In this document: positions 1 to 9,295 of the stretch, piece after piece | Layout of the letters: every line of letters begins with the position of its first letter | Numbering within the stretch: the first letter of the stretch is position 1 | Notes under the pieces: generated by a model | The model's database searches: none | What the model was told of the DNA's origin: nothing | Seen by the model: the letters and a program-made list of their open reading frames with translations, nothing else | Translations under genes and position numbers: made by a program | DNA from: Robinsoniella peoriensis | GTDB lineage: Bacteria; Bacillota; Clostridia; Lachnospirales; Lachnospiraceae | Length of the DNA: 64,000 nt | Assembly (NCBI RefSeq): GCF_042680125.1 | Contig: NZ_JBHTNY010000042.1 | Reading direction: 5' to 3' (one strand)

Positions 1-322
1 GCTCTGGGAAGGTTAGAAAATGCCAGTTCTGCGGTAAGCCTTCCAAATCAATGTCCTGGCTCGCCCCCTTCTCTTTCCGTACACTACCTATCATTTACAA
101 AGCGTCATTACTCATCTAAACCCGAATATAATAAACCAGCAGGAGTCTCAAGTCCAAGTAATGACCCATAAGCTTGTTTTGAGTAGTGAGCCATAAGCCA
201 CCTATAAACTGTACGTTGTAGTATTAGTAATTTCCTTAAATTGGAGATCTATACATTATACTTCTATAGCGTGTCTGGATATTGCTTTCTGACACGCTAT
301 AGAAGTTGGTTCCGCAGCCCGA
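1..322. other. left-edge intergenic region, no confident gene
   Basis: No convincing gene. A reading frame open at the left edge (+ strand, to about 118) encodes a short peptide with a Cys-X-X-Cys pair that I cannot assign. On the minus strand a 28-codon ORF (108-194) has a plausible AGGTGG site, but its codons overlap a direct repeat (about 157-174 and 184-201 share GTA-TGA-CCATAAGC), so I do not call it. The hairpin at 261-305 is listed separately. Confidence 0.4.
261..305. repeat. perfect 15-bp stem hairpin, dispersed-repeat family
   Basis: Arms 261-275 and 291-305 are perfect inverted repeats around a 15-nt loop. The core AGCGTGTC...GACACGCT and the loop GGATATTGCTTTCT recur, with changes, at 9061-9218 and 35418-35445 and as a half copy at 45759-45835. 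It sits just downstream of the aminopeptidase gene and has no T-run, so it reads as a REP/MITE-like element rather than a classical terminator. Confidence 0.7.
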
Positions 323-1639
323 TTATTCTCTGCAGATCAAATACTCCCCATCCCCTGTTCCATCAATCCAGGAGCTGTAGAATTCTTCTGCTGCTTTTTC
401 GAAATAAAAAGTATCTTTTACACCGGCTGACTCATAAGGAGAATGCATTGCAAGTTGTGCCAGCCCTACATCAACCGTATTTAATGCAACCTGAGTGTTA
501 GAGATATTGCCAAGTGTAGATCCTCCCATCATGTCTGAACGGTTGACAAACGTCTGATACGGCACCTCAGCTCTTTCACAGATCATTTTAAAAACTGCTG
601 CTGAGACCGCATCCGTGGTATACTTCTGATTTGCACTGTATTTTATCACGATTCCTTCATTTAGATAAGGACGGTTCGTAGGATCTGATTTCTTTACATA
701 ATTTGGATGAACACCATGTGCATTGTCTGCAGAAATCATGAAACTGGAGGACAGTGCCATTAAAAATGCTTCCTCATCCCTTAAAGCGCCTTTGTTTATT
801 CTTCTCAGGGTGTCTCCCAGAAAGGTGGATGCTGCTCCCTGCTTGGTTGCACTTCCCACTTCTTCATTGTCCAGTACACAATACACCGCCACACTTTTCG
901 TACTATTTCCTTTGCGAAATCCCTGAAGTGACGCAAATGCACACTGCAGATCGTCCAGCCGCCCGCTGGAGATATATTCTTCATTTGCACCCCAGAAGCT
1001 TCCTTTTACTCTGTTATACAAAAATAAATCCGTACTTAATACAGATTCTTCCAAAACCCCGGCACTTTCAGCCACCATTCGAAGAAAAGAGCCTTTTGCA
1101 GTCTCATCTCCCAGAACGGGTAGCATGTCATCCTGTACATTATATTTATAACCTTCATTTACTTCCCGGTTCATGTGTACCGCGAGATTTGGAATCATTA
1201 CCAGATCACGGTCGATATCCACAAGCCGGGTACAGATCTTTTCCTTATCTTTCACCATAATTCTTCCTGCAACTGAGAGGGGTCTGTCAAACCAGGGTGA
1301 ACAGATCATTCCTCCATATTTTTCCACATTTAATTTCACATATTTATTTTCCGTTACAATTTCAGGATGCTCTTTCACCTTGAAGGTGGGCGAATCACTG
1401 TGACTGGATATTATCTGATATCCGCTAAATTCCTTTGTTGGCAGCTTAAATGCAATAAGAGAAGATCCGTTTCTGGAAACAAAGTAATTCCTGCCTGCCT
1501 CCAGCTTCCACGGTCTTCCCTCTTGTAATTCTTCATATCCGTCCGACGCCAGTATTTCCTTTATATTTGAAATCACATGGTAGCAGCTTGGACTGCGGTC
1601 AATAAATGCTAATAACTCCCGGGCTGATTCTCTATACAT
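323..1639 (-). CDS. M18 family metallo-aminopeptidase
   Basis: Cytosolic zinc aminopeptidase of the M18 (aspartyl aminopeptidase/ApeB) family, removing N-terminal residues from peptides. The 438-residue product has the usual family length and motif order: ISSHSDSP near residue 80 (metal-binding His and Asp), SGRLDDL near 228, DNEEVGS near 258 (catalytic Glu and metal ligand), ADNAHGVHPNY near 305, and AMHSPYES close to the C-terminus. An AGGAGG lies about 11 nt before the ATG at 1639. A hairpin with arms ATTTCAGCCG/CGGCTGAAAT (about 1664-1708) lies between this gene and the upstream ABC permease gene, so it is probably separately expressed. Substrate preference cannot be read from sequence. 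Confidence 0.93.
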   Translation of the reverse strand: MYRESARELLAFIDRSPSCYHVISNIKEILASDGYEELQEGRPWKLEAGRNYFVSRNGSSLIAFKLPTKEFSGYQIISSHSDSPTFKVKEHPEIVTENKYVKLNVEKYGGMICSPWFDRPLSVAGRIMVKDKEKICTRLVDIDRDLVMIPNLAVHMNREVNEGYKYNVQDDMLPVLGDETAKGSFLRMVAESAGVLEESVLSTDLFLYNRVKGSFWGANEEYISSGRLDDLQCAFASLQGFRKGNSTKSVAVYCVLDNEEVGSATKQGAASTFLGDTLRRINKGALRDEEAFLMALSSSFMISADNAHGVHPNYVKKSDPTNRPYLNEGIVIKYSANQKYTTDAVSAAVFKMICERAEVPYQTFVNRSDMMGGSTLGNISNTQVALNTVDVGLAQLAMHSPYESAGVKDTFYFEKAAEEFYSSWIDGTGDGEYLICRE

Positions 1640-1756
1640 CTTCTTTAATACCTCCTGATAACTGCATTTCAGCCGTCATAGTGGAAACTGCACGGAGCGG
1701 CTGAAATACTTTTTTTGTTATCATAACACAACCTCTATTTGTATTCAATGGATTGC

Positions 1757-4159
1757 TTATTCCTGTGTTTCCCTAATTCTTTCCACTACCGGCTGTTTGC
1801 GGAAGATATAGATTGCCGCTGTGGATACGATAACCGGTATTAATATGGTAAATGCCGCATAACCTATGAAATACCATACCGGGAACTTAAAGTGCATGTA
1901 GTTGACCCCAATATTATCCATTACTTTAATTACCAGAATACCGGCACCGGTCCCCAAAACCAATGTAAATGCTAAATTAACAGCTGCCAGCAGAAATCCC
2001 TCATACTGAATCATTCTGGATAACTGGCGTTCTGTCATACCAATGGACTGCAGCACTGCAAATTCCTGTTTTCTGGTAACGATATTGGTAATTAAAGTAT
2101 TTACCAGATTAATCAGACTAAATGCAATGATAAAGCAGCAGATTCCCAGCAGCATACTGCTAATTCTTGCATACGTTAACTTATCCGCCTCAATTCTTTC
2201 CTGCAAAGTATCCATAGCGATCCTTTGATCTTCATCCACAATATCTGCCAGTGCAGCAGTAATATCTGCTTCTTTTGCCTGATCCGTAGAAACGATTAAT
2301 AAGTAATTCAGGTTCATGTGTCCCATAATTTTGCGCATGGAATCCTCAGTCATCCAGATAATGGAATTGTCCATATTCTTCATAAAGTCCGTACCCATAA
2401 ATGCCCCCACCGTAAATGTTTCATTTACCGTGCTTCCATTATAGAAAGTAAGTTCCAGTTTTTCTCCAAGCTTTAGATTTGCGCCAAAAATTTCTTTCAG
2501 CAAAGCATTATTCTGCACCAGTATCTCATTATTCTCCGTCATGCGGTCATAATCCAGGCTTCCTTCTTTGATCTCTGTCTGCATCTCTTTCAGATCCGAT
2601 TTGTTGAAAGTCATAATTCCGTCCACCGAAGTCTGTCCATTCATTAAATAATGTACCTTAACTTTTTGATTTGCATATACCTTCTTAACACCGTCAATCT
2701 GTTCAATCCGGCTTATCAGACTGTCATTGATCGGGTTATCCAGCTGCAGGTCGCTAAACCCATGCTCCAATGTCTGGGTCACATTATTGGAAAAAGAAAT
2801 TACATATTCACCAATAGAAAACTCACTTTGCCTTGAGTATCCTTCCTGGCTGAAAGAATTCAGATAGATTGATGCTGTCATAAACAGGATTCCCCCTACT
2901 CCCATAGAAATCATCGTCAGAGTAGACTTCTTACGATTTCTGGCGAATCCCATTTTCGCCATGGAAAGAGGTGTTATCTTTCTTGCTAATTTCTTTGTAT
3001 TCCCCTTTCGTACTCTTCCTTCATAAGCATTGAATCTGGATGCTTCGATCGGAGAAACGGCTGCTGCTATTTTCGCTGGGCGCCGTATGGAGAACAGAAC
3101 GGTAAATAGTTCAATTGCTACTGTCAATAGTCCCATAATCCCAGTATTCATCCAGCTGAATCCATCTGCCTTCAGAAAATAAGCTCCAATGACTCCGATG
3201 ACGATACCTGCCGGAATAGCAAATGCACTTAATATCCAACCTTCTCTGGTAACCATATTCCGAATCTGTTTTTTCGTCATACCGATTGTGCGAAGCTGTC
3301 CGAACTGGCGGATTCTCCCAACTACCGAAATATAAAACACGCTGTAAATTACAAGTATGCTGACAAAGATAAGCCCGATTGCAATTCCCGTGGCAGTTCC
3401 TATAATCTGTATTTTTTTTGCACCCATCAGGGTATCTGCGAAATAAGTATTATCACTGACGTTCTGCCGTTCAATTTTACATTCTGCCGCAATACCAACA
3501 GCCCGCTTTTTAAACTCTTCACTTGTCATGAATTTTGCATCTTTTATTTTCACAAGTGCATCATAATTAATTTCTTTCATGCTGCTGCCTTGATCTGCAT
3601 ACTGCTTTGAAACAACAAAGGGATAAATTTTATTTGCAGGTCCCCCTTCTAAAAGCCCGGTTACAGCAAAGGTTTCCGTGGTTCCATCCAGGAAAGTAAT
3701 TTCAAAATTCTCTCCCAGCCGGCTTTCTTTTCCTATTGCTTTTAGAAATCCCGGAAATACTGCCACCTCATTTAACGCCTGTGGAAAGGTTCCTTCTTTC
3801 ACGGTCGCCTGTTTAATCGGACCTTGTTTTTCCGGAAAATAAACAGGATAAAAAGAATAATCATCTACCGAGATCACCTTGCCGAATTTATTAAGTGACA
3901 GATACTCGATATTTTCATTATTGTTTAACGCTTCTATCTGATCCACACTCAGATCTTTATATATCACATGCTGCATTTTTTCTACAGCCCGGTCCTGACC
4001 TGTAAAATATGCCGCAATGAAAAACAGCATCCCAGAAAGTAACGTGGTAGACAAAACAATTGTAAGAATAATAAAAATATTGCGCATCCGGTTGTTTTTA
4101 AGACTGCTTACAGCCAGGTTCCAGATGTATTTTCCATTGTTGTTCTTTTCCAGCTTCAT
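1757..4159 (-). CDS. ABC transporter permease, FtsX/MacB type
   Basis: An 800-residue integral membrane subunit of an ABC exporter. It has an N-terminal membrane helix (about residues 22-45), a large extracytoplasmic domain, a first FtsX-type helix block (about 255-360), a fourth helix after a cytoplasmic linker (about 412-432), a second extracytoplasmic domain, and a final FtsX block (about 670-790). This duplicated architecture is typical of exporters of antimicrobial peptides or lipids that work with an adjacent ATPase. It follows the ATPase gene (80-nt gap) and the two-component genes, the usual order for peptide-sensing resistance loci. The 48 bp before its start form a hairpin plus Shine-Dalgarno cassette that is repeated before the TetR gene at 33995. 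The ATPase partner is frameshifted here, so function in this strain is uncertain. Confidence 0.88.
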   Translation of the reverse strand: MKLEKNNNGKYIWNLAVSSLKNNRMRNIFIILTIVLSTTLLSGMLFFIAAYFTGQDRAVEKMQHVIYKDLSVDQIEALNNNENIEYLSLNKFGKVISVDDYSFYPVYFPEKQGPIKQATVKEGTFPQALNEVAVFPGFLKAIGKESRLGENFEITFLDGTTETFAVTGLLEGGPANKIYPFVVSKQYADQGSSMKEINYDALVKIKDAKFMTSEEFKKRAVGIAAECKIERQNVSDNTYFADTLMGAKKIQIIGTATGIAIGLIFVSILVIYSVFYISVVGRIRQFGQLRTIGMTKKQIRNMVTREGWILSAFAIPAGIVIGVIGAYFLKADGFSWMNTGIMGLLTVAIELFTVLFSIRRPAKIAAAVSPIEASRFNAYEGRVRKGNTKKLARKITPLSMAKMGFARNRKKSTLTMISMGVGGILFMTASIYLNSFSQEGYSRQSEFSIGEYVISFSNNVTQTLEHGFSDLQLDNPINDSLISRIEQIDGVKKVYANQKVKVHYLMNGQTSVDGIMTFNKSDLKEMQTEIKEGSLDYDRMTENNEILVQNNALLKEIFGANLKLGEKLELTFYNGSTVNETFTVGAFMGTDFMKNMDNSIIWMTEDSMRKIMGHMNLNYLLIVSTDQAKEADITAALADIVDEDQRIAMDTLQERIEADKLTYARISSMLLGICCFIIAFSLINLVNTLITNIVTRKQEFAVLQSIGMTERQLSRMIQYEGFLLAAVNLAFTLVLGTGAGILVIKVMDNIGVNYMHFKFPVWYFIGYAAFTILIPVIVSTAAIYIFRKQPVVERIRETQE

Positions 4160-4170
4160 GTTTATACCTC

Positions 4171-4215
4171 CCCTGAATAGTGCAAGCTGGCTTGCGCTAT
4201 TCCTGAATTAGTAGT
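4171..4215 (-). repeat. hairpin plus ribosome-site cassette, copy 1
   Basis: On the minus strand this segment runs from ACTACTAATTCAGG through a stem built from AGCGCAAGCC/AGCTTGCACT to ATTCAGGGGAGG, directly ahead of the permease start codon. A near-identical segment (33942-33988) precedes the TetR gene in the same position relative to its start. The stem lies just 5' of the Shine-Dalgarno sequence. Confidence 0.7.
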
Positions 4216-4238
4216 TTGAAAGCACTTTTCTTTCAAAT

Positions 4239-4911
4239 TTACCACCTGCCTTCTGCAACTTTACCATCTTCGATACGAATTGTCACATCTGCCATCTGGG
4301 CAATTTCTTCATTATGTGTAATCATCACTACTGTCTGATGAAATTGGCTGCTTGTTAATTTTAGAAGTCCCAGTACATCTGCACTTGTCTTACTGTCCAG
4401 ATTACCGGTAGGCTCATCCGCGAGAATAATTGCCGGTTTTGTTGCCAATGCCCTTGCAATTGCCACCCTCTGCTGCTGTCCCCCGGAAAGCATATTCGGC
4501 ATATTTGTAAGCTTTTCTTCTAACCCCAGCATCTTTACTACTTTCTTAACATACTCCTCATCCGTTTTGTTTCCATCCAGCTGAATTGGAAGAATAATAT
4601 TTTCATATACATTCAGGATGGGAACCAGATTGTAATTCTGGAAAACAAATCCGATTCTCCTTCTGCGAAATACCGTCAGCTTTTCATCGTTCATCTGGGA
4701 TAAATCTTTATCTGCTACGATGACACTACCTCCCGTAGGCTTATCCAGACCTCCCAGCATATAAAAGAGTAGATTTACCGCTTCCGGAAGTTCCTACAAC
4801 CGCTGCAAAAGCACCTTCTTCAATTTTTAAATTTACACCATCCAATGCCCGTACAACATTGGGTTCTTCTCCATAATACTTTGTAAGATTTTTTGTTTCT
4901 AATACTGTCAT
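4239..4911 (-). pseudogene. ABC transporter ATP-binding protein, frameshifted
   Basis: ATPase subunit for the adjacent permease, in two frames. The 5' part starts at ATG 4911 (GGAGG about 9 nt upstream) with MTVLETKNLTKYYG and reaches Walker A (GTSGSGKSTLL), then runs into a stop at 4741. The other frame continues at once with MLGGLDKPTGG, the Q-loop (FVFQNYNLVP), signature LSGGQQQR, Walker B (IILADEPTGNLDS) and the H-loop (MITHNEE). Relatives normally read GKSTLLHMLGGLD, so two bases appear to be missing near 4757-4762. Without the shift the protein would be about 224 residues, normal for the family. It is a true mutation or a base-call error. A full-length protein could also arise by ribosomal frameshifting, but no slippery signal is evident. 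Confidence 0.85.
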
Positions 4912-5056
4912 CCCTATTATCCTCCGCTTAATTATCATCTTTTCTCCATTGCCGGTCACAATTAAATGAGACGTTCCCTGATTGGATAATATAATCTTAT
5001 CAGTGAATTGTTTCAAAACCCTCTCAATAGAAAAAGAAATAGTTTCAATTTTGAAA

Positions 5057-5995
5057 CTATTCCTTCTCTTTAATCAGATACACTCCAAAACTGCTGCCTT
5101 CGCCCTCTCTGGACTTTACTTTGATAAATCCACCCTGGCTGCTGATAATCTGTCTGGATAAATACAGTCCTATCCCAATTCCAGGCTTTTTATGCACTTT
5201 AGGTTCACGGTAAAACCGTTTGAAAATATCATTGATATGATCATTTCCAATCCCAATCCCCGTATCTTCCACTACAATCTTTGTAAACATCTCAGATTCT
5301 TCTACCGTAATCCTGATTTTACCTTTATCCGGCGTATATTTCACTGCATTATCCAGAATGTTAAATAGTGCCTCAGTAGTCCATTTCCGGTCAAAAGCAG
5401 CCACTGTCTTCTTATCTGCCCGTATTTCAATATCTATTTCTTTCTTCTTAGCAGCCAGTTCAATACTATCCACAGACTCCATAATACAATCCATCACGAA
5501 GGCTTTTTCTTTTTTTAAAACAATCATATTATTTTCCAGCCTGGACATTTTCATTAGAGAACGCACCAAAAAATCCAGTTTTTCAATCTGCTCCTGCATC
5601 ACCTTAAGAAACCGGTGCTCATCCTCACGGTTTAATTCATGATTCAGAATGGTATCTGAATACATTGTAATATTGGCAATTGGCGTTTTCAGCTGATGAG
5701 ATATATCAGAAACCATCTCCTGGACAACTTTCTTTTGATTCCTGTTTTCTTCCACGGAAGCGCAGGTAATATCATAAAGTCTCTTTATCATCATCTGAAT
5801 CTTAGAAGAAAGCGTATCCTCATCCAGTTCAAAGCCGCCTACCCCCTCTCCCTTCAAAATGCATTCAATGCTTTGATATATCTGGTCGGTATAATTCACA
5901 AATCTTTTTCTCATTGCCAACCACATAAATATCATTCCCACGGCCAGGCATCCCACTGTAAGAACATATAAAACCATCCAATTTTGCACACTCAA
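5057..5995 (-). CDS. sensor histidine kinase
   Basis: A 312-residue membrane kinase with a single N-terminal helix (about residues 7-28) and almost no extracytoplasmic part, then a linker, a HisKA domain with phosphoacceptor His100 in SHQLKTPIAN, and an HATPase_c domain with N-box (NILDNAVKYTP), G1 (DTGIGIG) and G2 (GIGIGLYLSR) boxes. A kinase with so little sensor surface may sense through a partner such as the ABC permease, as in Bce-type modules; that is inference. The start is TTG at 5995 with GGGGGA about 8 nt upstream; ATG 5977 is the alternative. It follows the response regulator by 26 nt and precedes the ATPase gene. Confidence 0.9.
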   Translation of the reverse strand: MSVQNWMVLYVLTVGCLAVGMIFMWLAMRKRFVNYTDQIYQSIECILKGEGVGGFELDEDTLSSKIQMMIKRLYDITCASVEENRNQKKVVQEMVSDISHQLKTPIANITMYSDTILNHELNREDEHRFLKVMQEQIEKLDFLVRSLMKMSRLENNMIVLKKEKAFVMDCIMESVDSIELAAKKKEIDIEIRADKKTVAAFDRKWTTEALFNILDNAVKYTPDKGKIRITVEESEMFTKIVVEDTGIGIGNDHINDIFKRFYREPKVHKKPGIGIGLYLSRQIISSQGGFIKVKSREGEGSSFGVYLIKEKE

Positions 5996-6021
5996 TTTAT
6001 ATTCCCCCTGTCTTCATTGAT

Positions 6022-6714
6022 TTAATTATTTTTCCTGATTTCTTCCACTACCCATTGATATCCTACTCCATAAATGGTTTTAATATAGGAATACTTATCA
6101 TCTGATATCTTAGATCTCAAACGGCTGATATTAATTGTCAGGGTATGTTCATCCACAAAATTTCCATCCGCATCCCACAGATCTTCCAACAGAATCTGCC
6201 TTGTAAGCACCTGGGTCTGGTTGCTGCAGAATTTGGTCAGCAGTTTAAATTCTGTAGGTGTCAAAACCAGAGGCCTGCCCTGCTTTAAAACGGTCTGCCT
6301 TTCAAAATGAATCTCCAGATTCCCGCAGTGCATAACCGATAATTTCTTCCCTTCACACCTTCTTAATATCGCCTGAATCCGCTGCAAAACAACTTTGATA
6401 TTAAAAGGTTTTGTAATATAATCGTCCGCCCCTGCCTCAAACCCTTTTATCATATCCTCATCCATATCATTTGCCGTTAAAAATATAATGGGTACACTGC
6501 TTTTCTCCCGGATTTTGCTGCCAAGTGTAAATCCATCCCCATCCGGCAGATTTACATCCATCAGCACCAGTGCGAAATCTCTGTCATTTATTAGTTTCCA
6601 CGCCCCATTTGCATCAAACGCAGGAACTGCCTCATACCCTTCCATCTGAAGGTTATAGCACAGTCCTGCATTCAGCATTTCATCGTCTTCTATTATTAAT
6701 ATTCCTTTCATCAT
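6022..6714 (-). CDS. OmpR-family response regulator
   Basis: A 230-residue DNA-binding response regulator. The receiver domain has the acidic pocket (EDDE, residues 9-12), phosphoacceptor Asp53 in LVLMDVNLPDGDG, and the conserved Lys in DYITKPFN near 105. The C-terminal winged helix (about 130-225) ends in the typical TIYGVGYQW. It is first in a minus-strand operon with the kinase, ABC ATPase and permease, so it most likely controls that transporter. Two ATGs (6714 and 6711) are usable behind AAGGAG. The intergenic region to the divergent DJ-1 gene (6715-6924) should hold both promoters. Confidence 0.92.
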   Translation of the reverse strand: MMKGILIIEDDEMLNAGLCYNLQMEGYEAVPAFDANGAWKLINDRDFALVLMDVNLPDGDGFTLGSKIREKSSVPIIFLTANDMDEDMIKGFEAGADDYITKPFNIKVVLQRIQAILRRCEGKKLSVMHCGNLEIHFERQTVLKQGRPLVLTPTEFKLLTKFCSNQTQVLTRQILLEDLWDADGNFVDEHTLTINISRLRSKISDDKYSYIKTIYGVGYQWVVEEIRKNN

Positions 6715-6924
6715 TCACTCCTTATATTTCCGGTCCAGATACTCCCGGTTTTAACATTATTTGTTCCTTATTATTAGTTCCTTATTTGTTCCTTATTTTC
6801 TGTTTTGATTATACTATAAGTTTTCCTTCATTTGTACAGTATTCTTAAAGATCCATTCGCAAATGCAATTGCAATTAAATCACTGGTGTCGTATAATGAA
6901 CAAAATATTATTTTAGGAGGCTCA

Positions 6925-7503
6925 ATGAAAACTTTACTTTTTTTAGCAAAAGGCTTTGAAACAATGGAATTCAGTGTATTTATAGACGTTTTAGGATGGG
7001 CACGCAATGATTACGGATGTGATGTCACTGTCACTACCTGCGGGTTTCAAAAAGAAGTCTTAAGTACTTTTGGTGTTCCCGTGATTGTAGACACTCTGAT
7101 TGACGAAATTGATCCTGATGATTACGATGCCCTTGCTATCCCCGGTGGGTTTGAAGAATTTGGGTTTTATGAGGAAGCTTTTGATGAAAAGTTGTTACAT
7201 CTTATCCGCTGCTTCGACGAAAAAGAAAAGCCCATCGCTTCTGTCTGCGTCGCTGCACTTCCCCTTGGAAAAAGCGGTATCTTAAAAGGGCGAAAAGGAA
7301 CCACCTATCATCTCCGGGATGGATACCGTCAAAAACAACTGGAACAATTCGAAGTAGAAATCGTAAATGATCCAGTAGTAATCGATCGGAATGTAATCAC
7401 CTCCTATTGTCCGCAGACCGCTGCCCAGGTTGCATTTTCCCTATTGGAGAAGTTAACATCCACAGAACAGATGGAGATTGTTAAAGCAGCCATGGGCTAT
7501 TAA
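6925..7503 (+). CDS. DJ-1/PfpI family protein
   Basis: A 192-residue protein of the DJ-1/ThiJ/PfpI superfamily (class I glutamine amidotransferase-like fold), a group that includes chaperones, glyoxalases and deglycases. Visible features are the N-terminal strand with the conserved Glu (AKGFETMEFSVF), AIPGGFEEFGFY near residue 68, and the nucleophile elbow ASVCVAALPLG near 112 with the conserved Cys. Start ATG 6925 has AGGAGG 5 nt upstream; a longer frame back to 6832 has no site. Its stop is 19 nt before the WYL regulator start, so the two are probably co-transcribed. Enzymatic activity cannot be assigned. Confidence 0.88.
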   Translation: MKTLLFLAKGFETMEFSVFIDVLGWARNDYGCDVTVTTCGFQKEVLSTFGVPVIVDTLIDEIDPDDYDALAIPGGFEEFGFYEEAFDEKLLHLIRCFDEKEKPIASVCVAALPLGKSGILKGRKGTTYHLRDGYRQKQLEQFEVEIVNDPVVIDRNVITSYCPQTAAQVAFSLLEKLTSTEQMEIVKAAMGY

Positions 7504-7522
7504 AATATTACGAGGTAGTAAA

Positions 7523-8434
7523 ATGAAAATAGACAGGTTAATCGGTATTTTATCCATTCTGCTACAGAAAGAGAAAGTTACCGCGCCATATCTGGCCGAA
7601 AAATTCGAAGTATCCAGACGTACCATTAACCGGGATATTGAGGATATCTGCAAAGCAGGCATCCCCCTGGTTACTACCCAGGGAACCAATGGGGGCATTT
7701 CTATCGCTGAAGGATATAAGATTGATAAAACCCTGCTGACTTCCCGTGAAATGCAGTCTATTCTTACCGGTTTGAAGGGACTGGACAGTGTTTCCGGCAC
7801 AAGAAAATACCGCCGGCTTATGGATAAATTATCTATAAAAAAATGCTCTGTATATTCATCCAGCGACCATATCTTTGTTAATCTGGCATCGTATTATAAA
7901 GGTTCCCTTGCTCCCAAAATTGAATTGATTCAAAAAGCAATCGATGAATCCAGGCTCATTTCTTTTCAATATTATGCAAACAATGGTGAAAGCAGGCGTA
8001 TTCTTGAGCCCTATCTGATTGTATTTCAATGGACTTCCTGGTATATCTGGGGATATTGTCTGCAAAGAGATGATATGCGGCTCTTCAAACTAAACCGCCT
8101 TTGGGATCTCACACTAGAGGATACTTCTTTTCTTCCAAGGGAACTACCGGAATACGACGGTGATATTGAACATGCCTTTCCCGACCATTATCAGCTTAAC
8201 GCCTTATTCCATCCCTCTGTAAAATGGAAACTAATTGAAGAATATGGCATTGACTGTTGTTCCGTAGCAGAGGACGGACGTCTCTCTTTCCGATTCGGCT
8301 TTGCCAATAAAGAAAACATGATCAGTTGGATCTTAAGCTTTGGAAATCTGGCGGAAGTCATTGAACCCGTTTTCATAAGAGATGAAATTTGTCAGATTAT
8401 TAAAAAAATGAATGACATCTATTCCGCAACATGA
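7523..8434 (+). CDS. HTH/WYL-domain transcriptional regulator (YafY type)
   Basis: A 303-residue regulator: an N-terminal DeoR-like winged helix (about residues 1-55, SRRTINRDIEDICKAGIPLV) followed by a WYL domain in which RISFQYY-like and WTSWYIWGYC motifs (about 145-180) form the putative ligand pocket, then a C-terminal WCX extension. Family members bind ligands such as nucleotides or oligonucleotides and regulate stress or metabolic genes. Start ATG 7523 has GAGGT about 8 nt upstream. It lies immediately behind the DJ-1 gene and is likely its operon partner or regulator. Confidence 0.9.
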   Translation: MKIDRLIGILSILLQKEKVTAPYLAEKFEVSRRTINRDIEDICKAGIPLVTTQGTNGGISIAEGYKIDKTLLTSREMQSILTGLKGLDSVSGTRKYRRLMDKLSIKKCSVYSSSDHIFVNLASYYKGSLAPKIELIQKAIDESRLISFQYYANNGESRRILEPYLIVFQWTSWYIWGYCLQRDDMRLFKLNRLWDLTLEDTSFLPRELPEYDGDIEHAFPDHYQLNALFHPSVKWKLIEEYGIDCCSVAEDGRLSFRFGFANKENMISWILSFGNLAEVIEPVFIRDEICQIIKKMNDIYSAT

Positions 8435-8519
8435 CATACAGTTGTCCTGTTGCTCCTGCTATTATACTTTCATAGTCAGATAACGTTCTGACCCTATAGT
8501 ACGAAAGGAGAAATTCAGC

Positions 8520-8780
8520 ATGATTGAATCAAGATGCGGAATACTATGTTCTGCCTGTTCCTTTAAAAAGGATGGCATCTGTTCAGGATGTCTTCAGATT
8601 CAGAAACCATTCTGGGGGGATGCCTGTCCGGTAAAAGATTGCTGTGAGTCAAAGAAACAGGAGCATTGCGGGACCTGCAAAGAATTCCCATGTGACCTTC
8701 TGAACCAGTTTGCTTTTGATGAAAGCCAAGGCGACAACGGACTCCGGATTGAGCAGTGTAAAAAATGGAAGAACAATTAG
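8520..8780 (+). CDS. DUF3795-type cysteine-rich protein
   Basis: A small 86-residue protein with eleven cysteines in CxxC/CxGC patterns (CGILCSACSFKKDGICSGC, then CPVKDCC, CGTCKEFPC), the hallmark of DUF3795, a zinc- or iron-binding family of unknown function common in Clostridia. AAAGGAG lies 10 nt before the ATG. It is probably monocistronic: 86 nt separate it from the WYL gene and a terminator follows at 8882-8927. Confidence 0.85.
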   Translation: MIESRCGILCSACSFKKDGICSGCLQIQKPFWGDACPVKDCCESKKQEHCGTCKEFPCDLLNQFAFDESQGDNGLRIEQCKKWKNN

Positions 8781-8814
8781 CAAAACCGGCAGTACATACC
8801 TATTCTTACATCAG

Positions 8815-8858
8815 TATATACCTTATCTATCTGTAGTACATACCTTATCTATCTGCAG
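8815..8858. repeat. two tandem 22-bp repeats
   Basis: Two adjacent copies of TAYATACCTTATCTATCTGY plus AG (8815-8836 and 8837-8858). A degenerate third copy begins near 8791. Intergenic, no known function. Confidence 0.6.
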
Positions 8859-8881
8859 TAACCAAATATGCTTATCTGTCG

Positions 8882-8927
8882 AAATCAGTACACCGCCGCC
8901 TGACTGCTGCTTTGTACTGATTTTTTT
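8882..8927 (+). terminator. intrinsic terminator after the DUF3795 gene
   Basis: The stem AAATCAGTACA (8882-8892) / TGTACTGATTT (8913-8923) is followed by a run of seven T. It ends transcription of the cysteine-rich protein gene. The remaining bases to 9295 hold a promoter-like sequence (TTGACA 9003-9008, 16 nt, TATGGT 9025-9030) and the dispersed repeat at 9061-9218. Confidence 0.8.
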
Positions 8928-9060
8928 ATTAACCATATATCCATTTTCCCTCTCTTCAGACCGCCACCAAAAAGTTCATAATTTCTTAAGAATTTAACGT
9001 GGTTGACAAATTTTTATTCCATGATATGGTAATAGTGGTTAATGATGTCATATGTACTTG

Positions 9061-9218
9061 AGCGTGTTTGAAAATTTATTCCTGCCATCTGCACGCCCCA
9101 CTTTGCGGCATATTTGCCACGAATTCAGGTTACGTAGACCGCTACGCGCCCTTCATCCGAGACAAATCTCCCACAAACTGTGACGCACATCTGCCAGAAA
9201 GCAATTTTAAAACACGCT
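9061..9218. repeat. 158-bp MITE-like dispersed repeat, complete copy
   Basis: Imperfect inverted terminal repeats of about 38 bp: the left end begins AGCGTGTTTGAAAATTTATT, and the right end read on the other strand begins AGCGTGTTTTAAAATTGCTT. The left 77 bp match the inverted copy at 45759-45835 closely, including CTTTGCGGCATATTTGCC and GAATTCAGGTTACGTAG. No ORF is inside. It lies between a promoter-like sequence and the FUSC gene. Confidence 0.75.
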
Positions 9219-9295
9219 CTAATCTGCAAAATTCTTAATAATTTCCAGATGGCAATTTTCAGTCTGCTGTCTCTGGTTCGAAAGGAGTATATAAT

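Noticed and set aside
108..194. 28-codon minus-strand ORF with AGGTGG site near the left edge
   Set aside because: Built largely on a short direct repeat, no family resemblance, too short to support.
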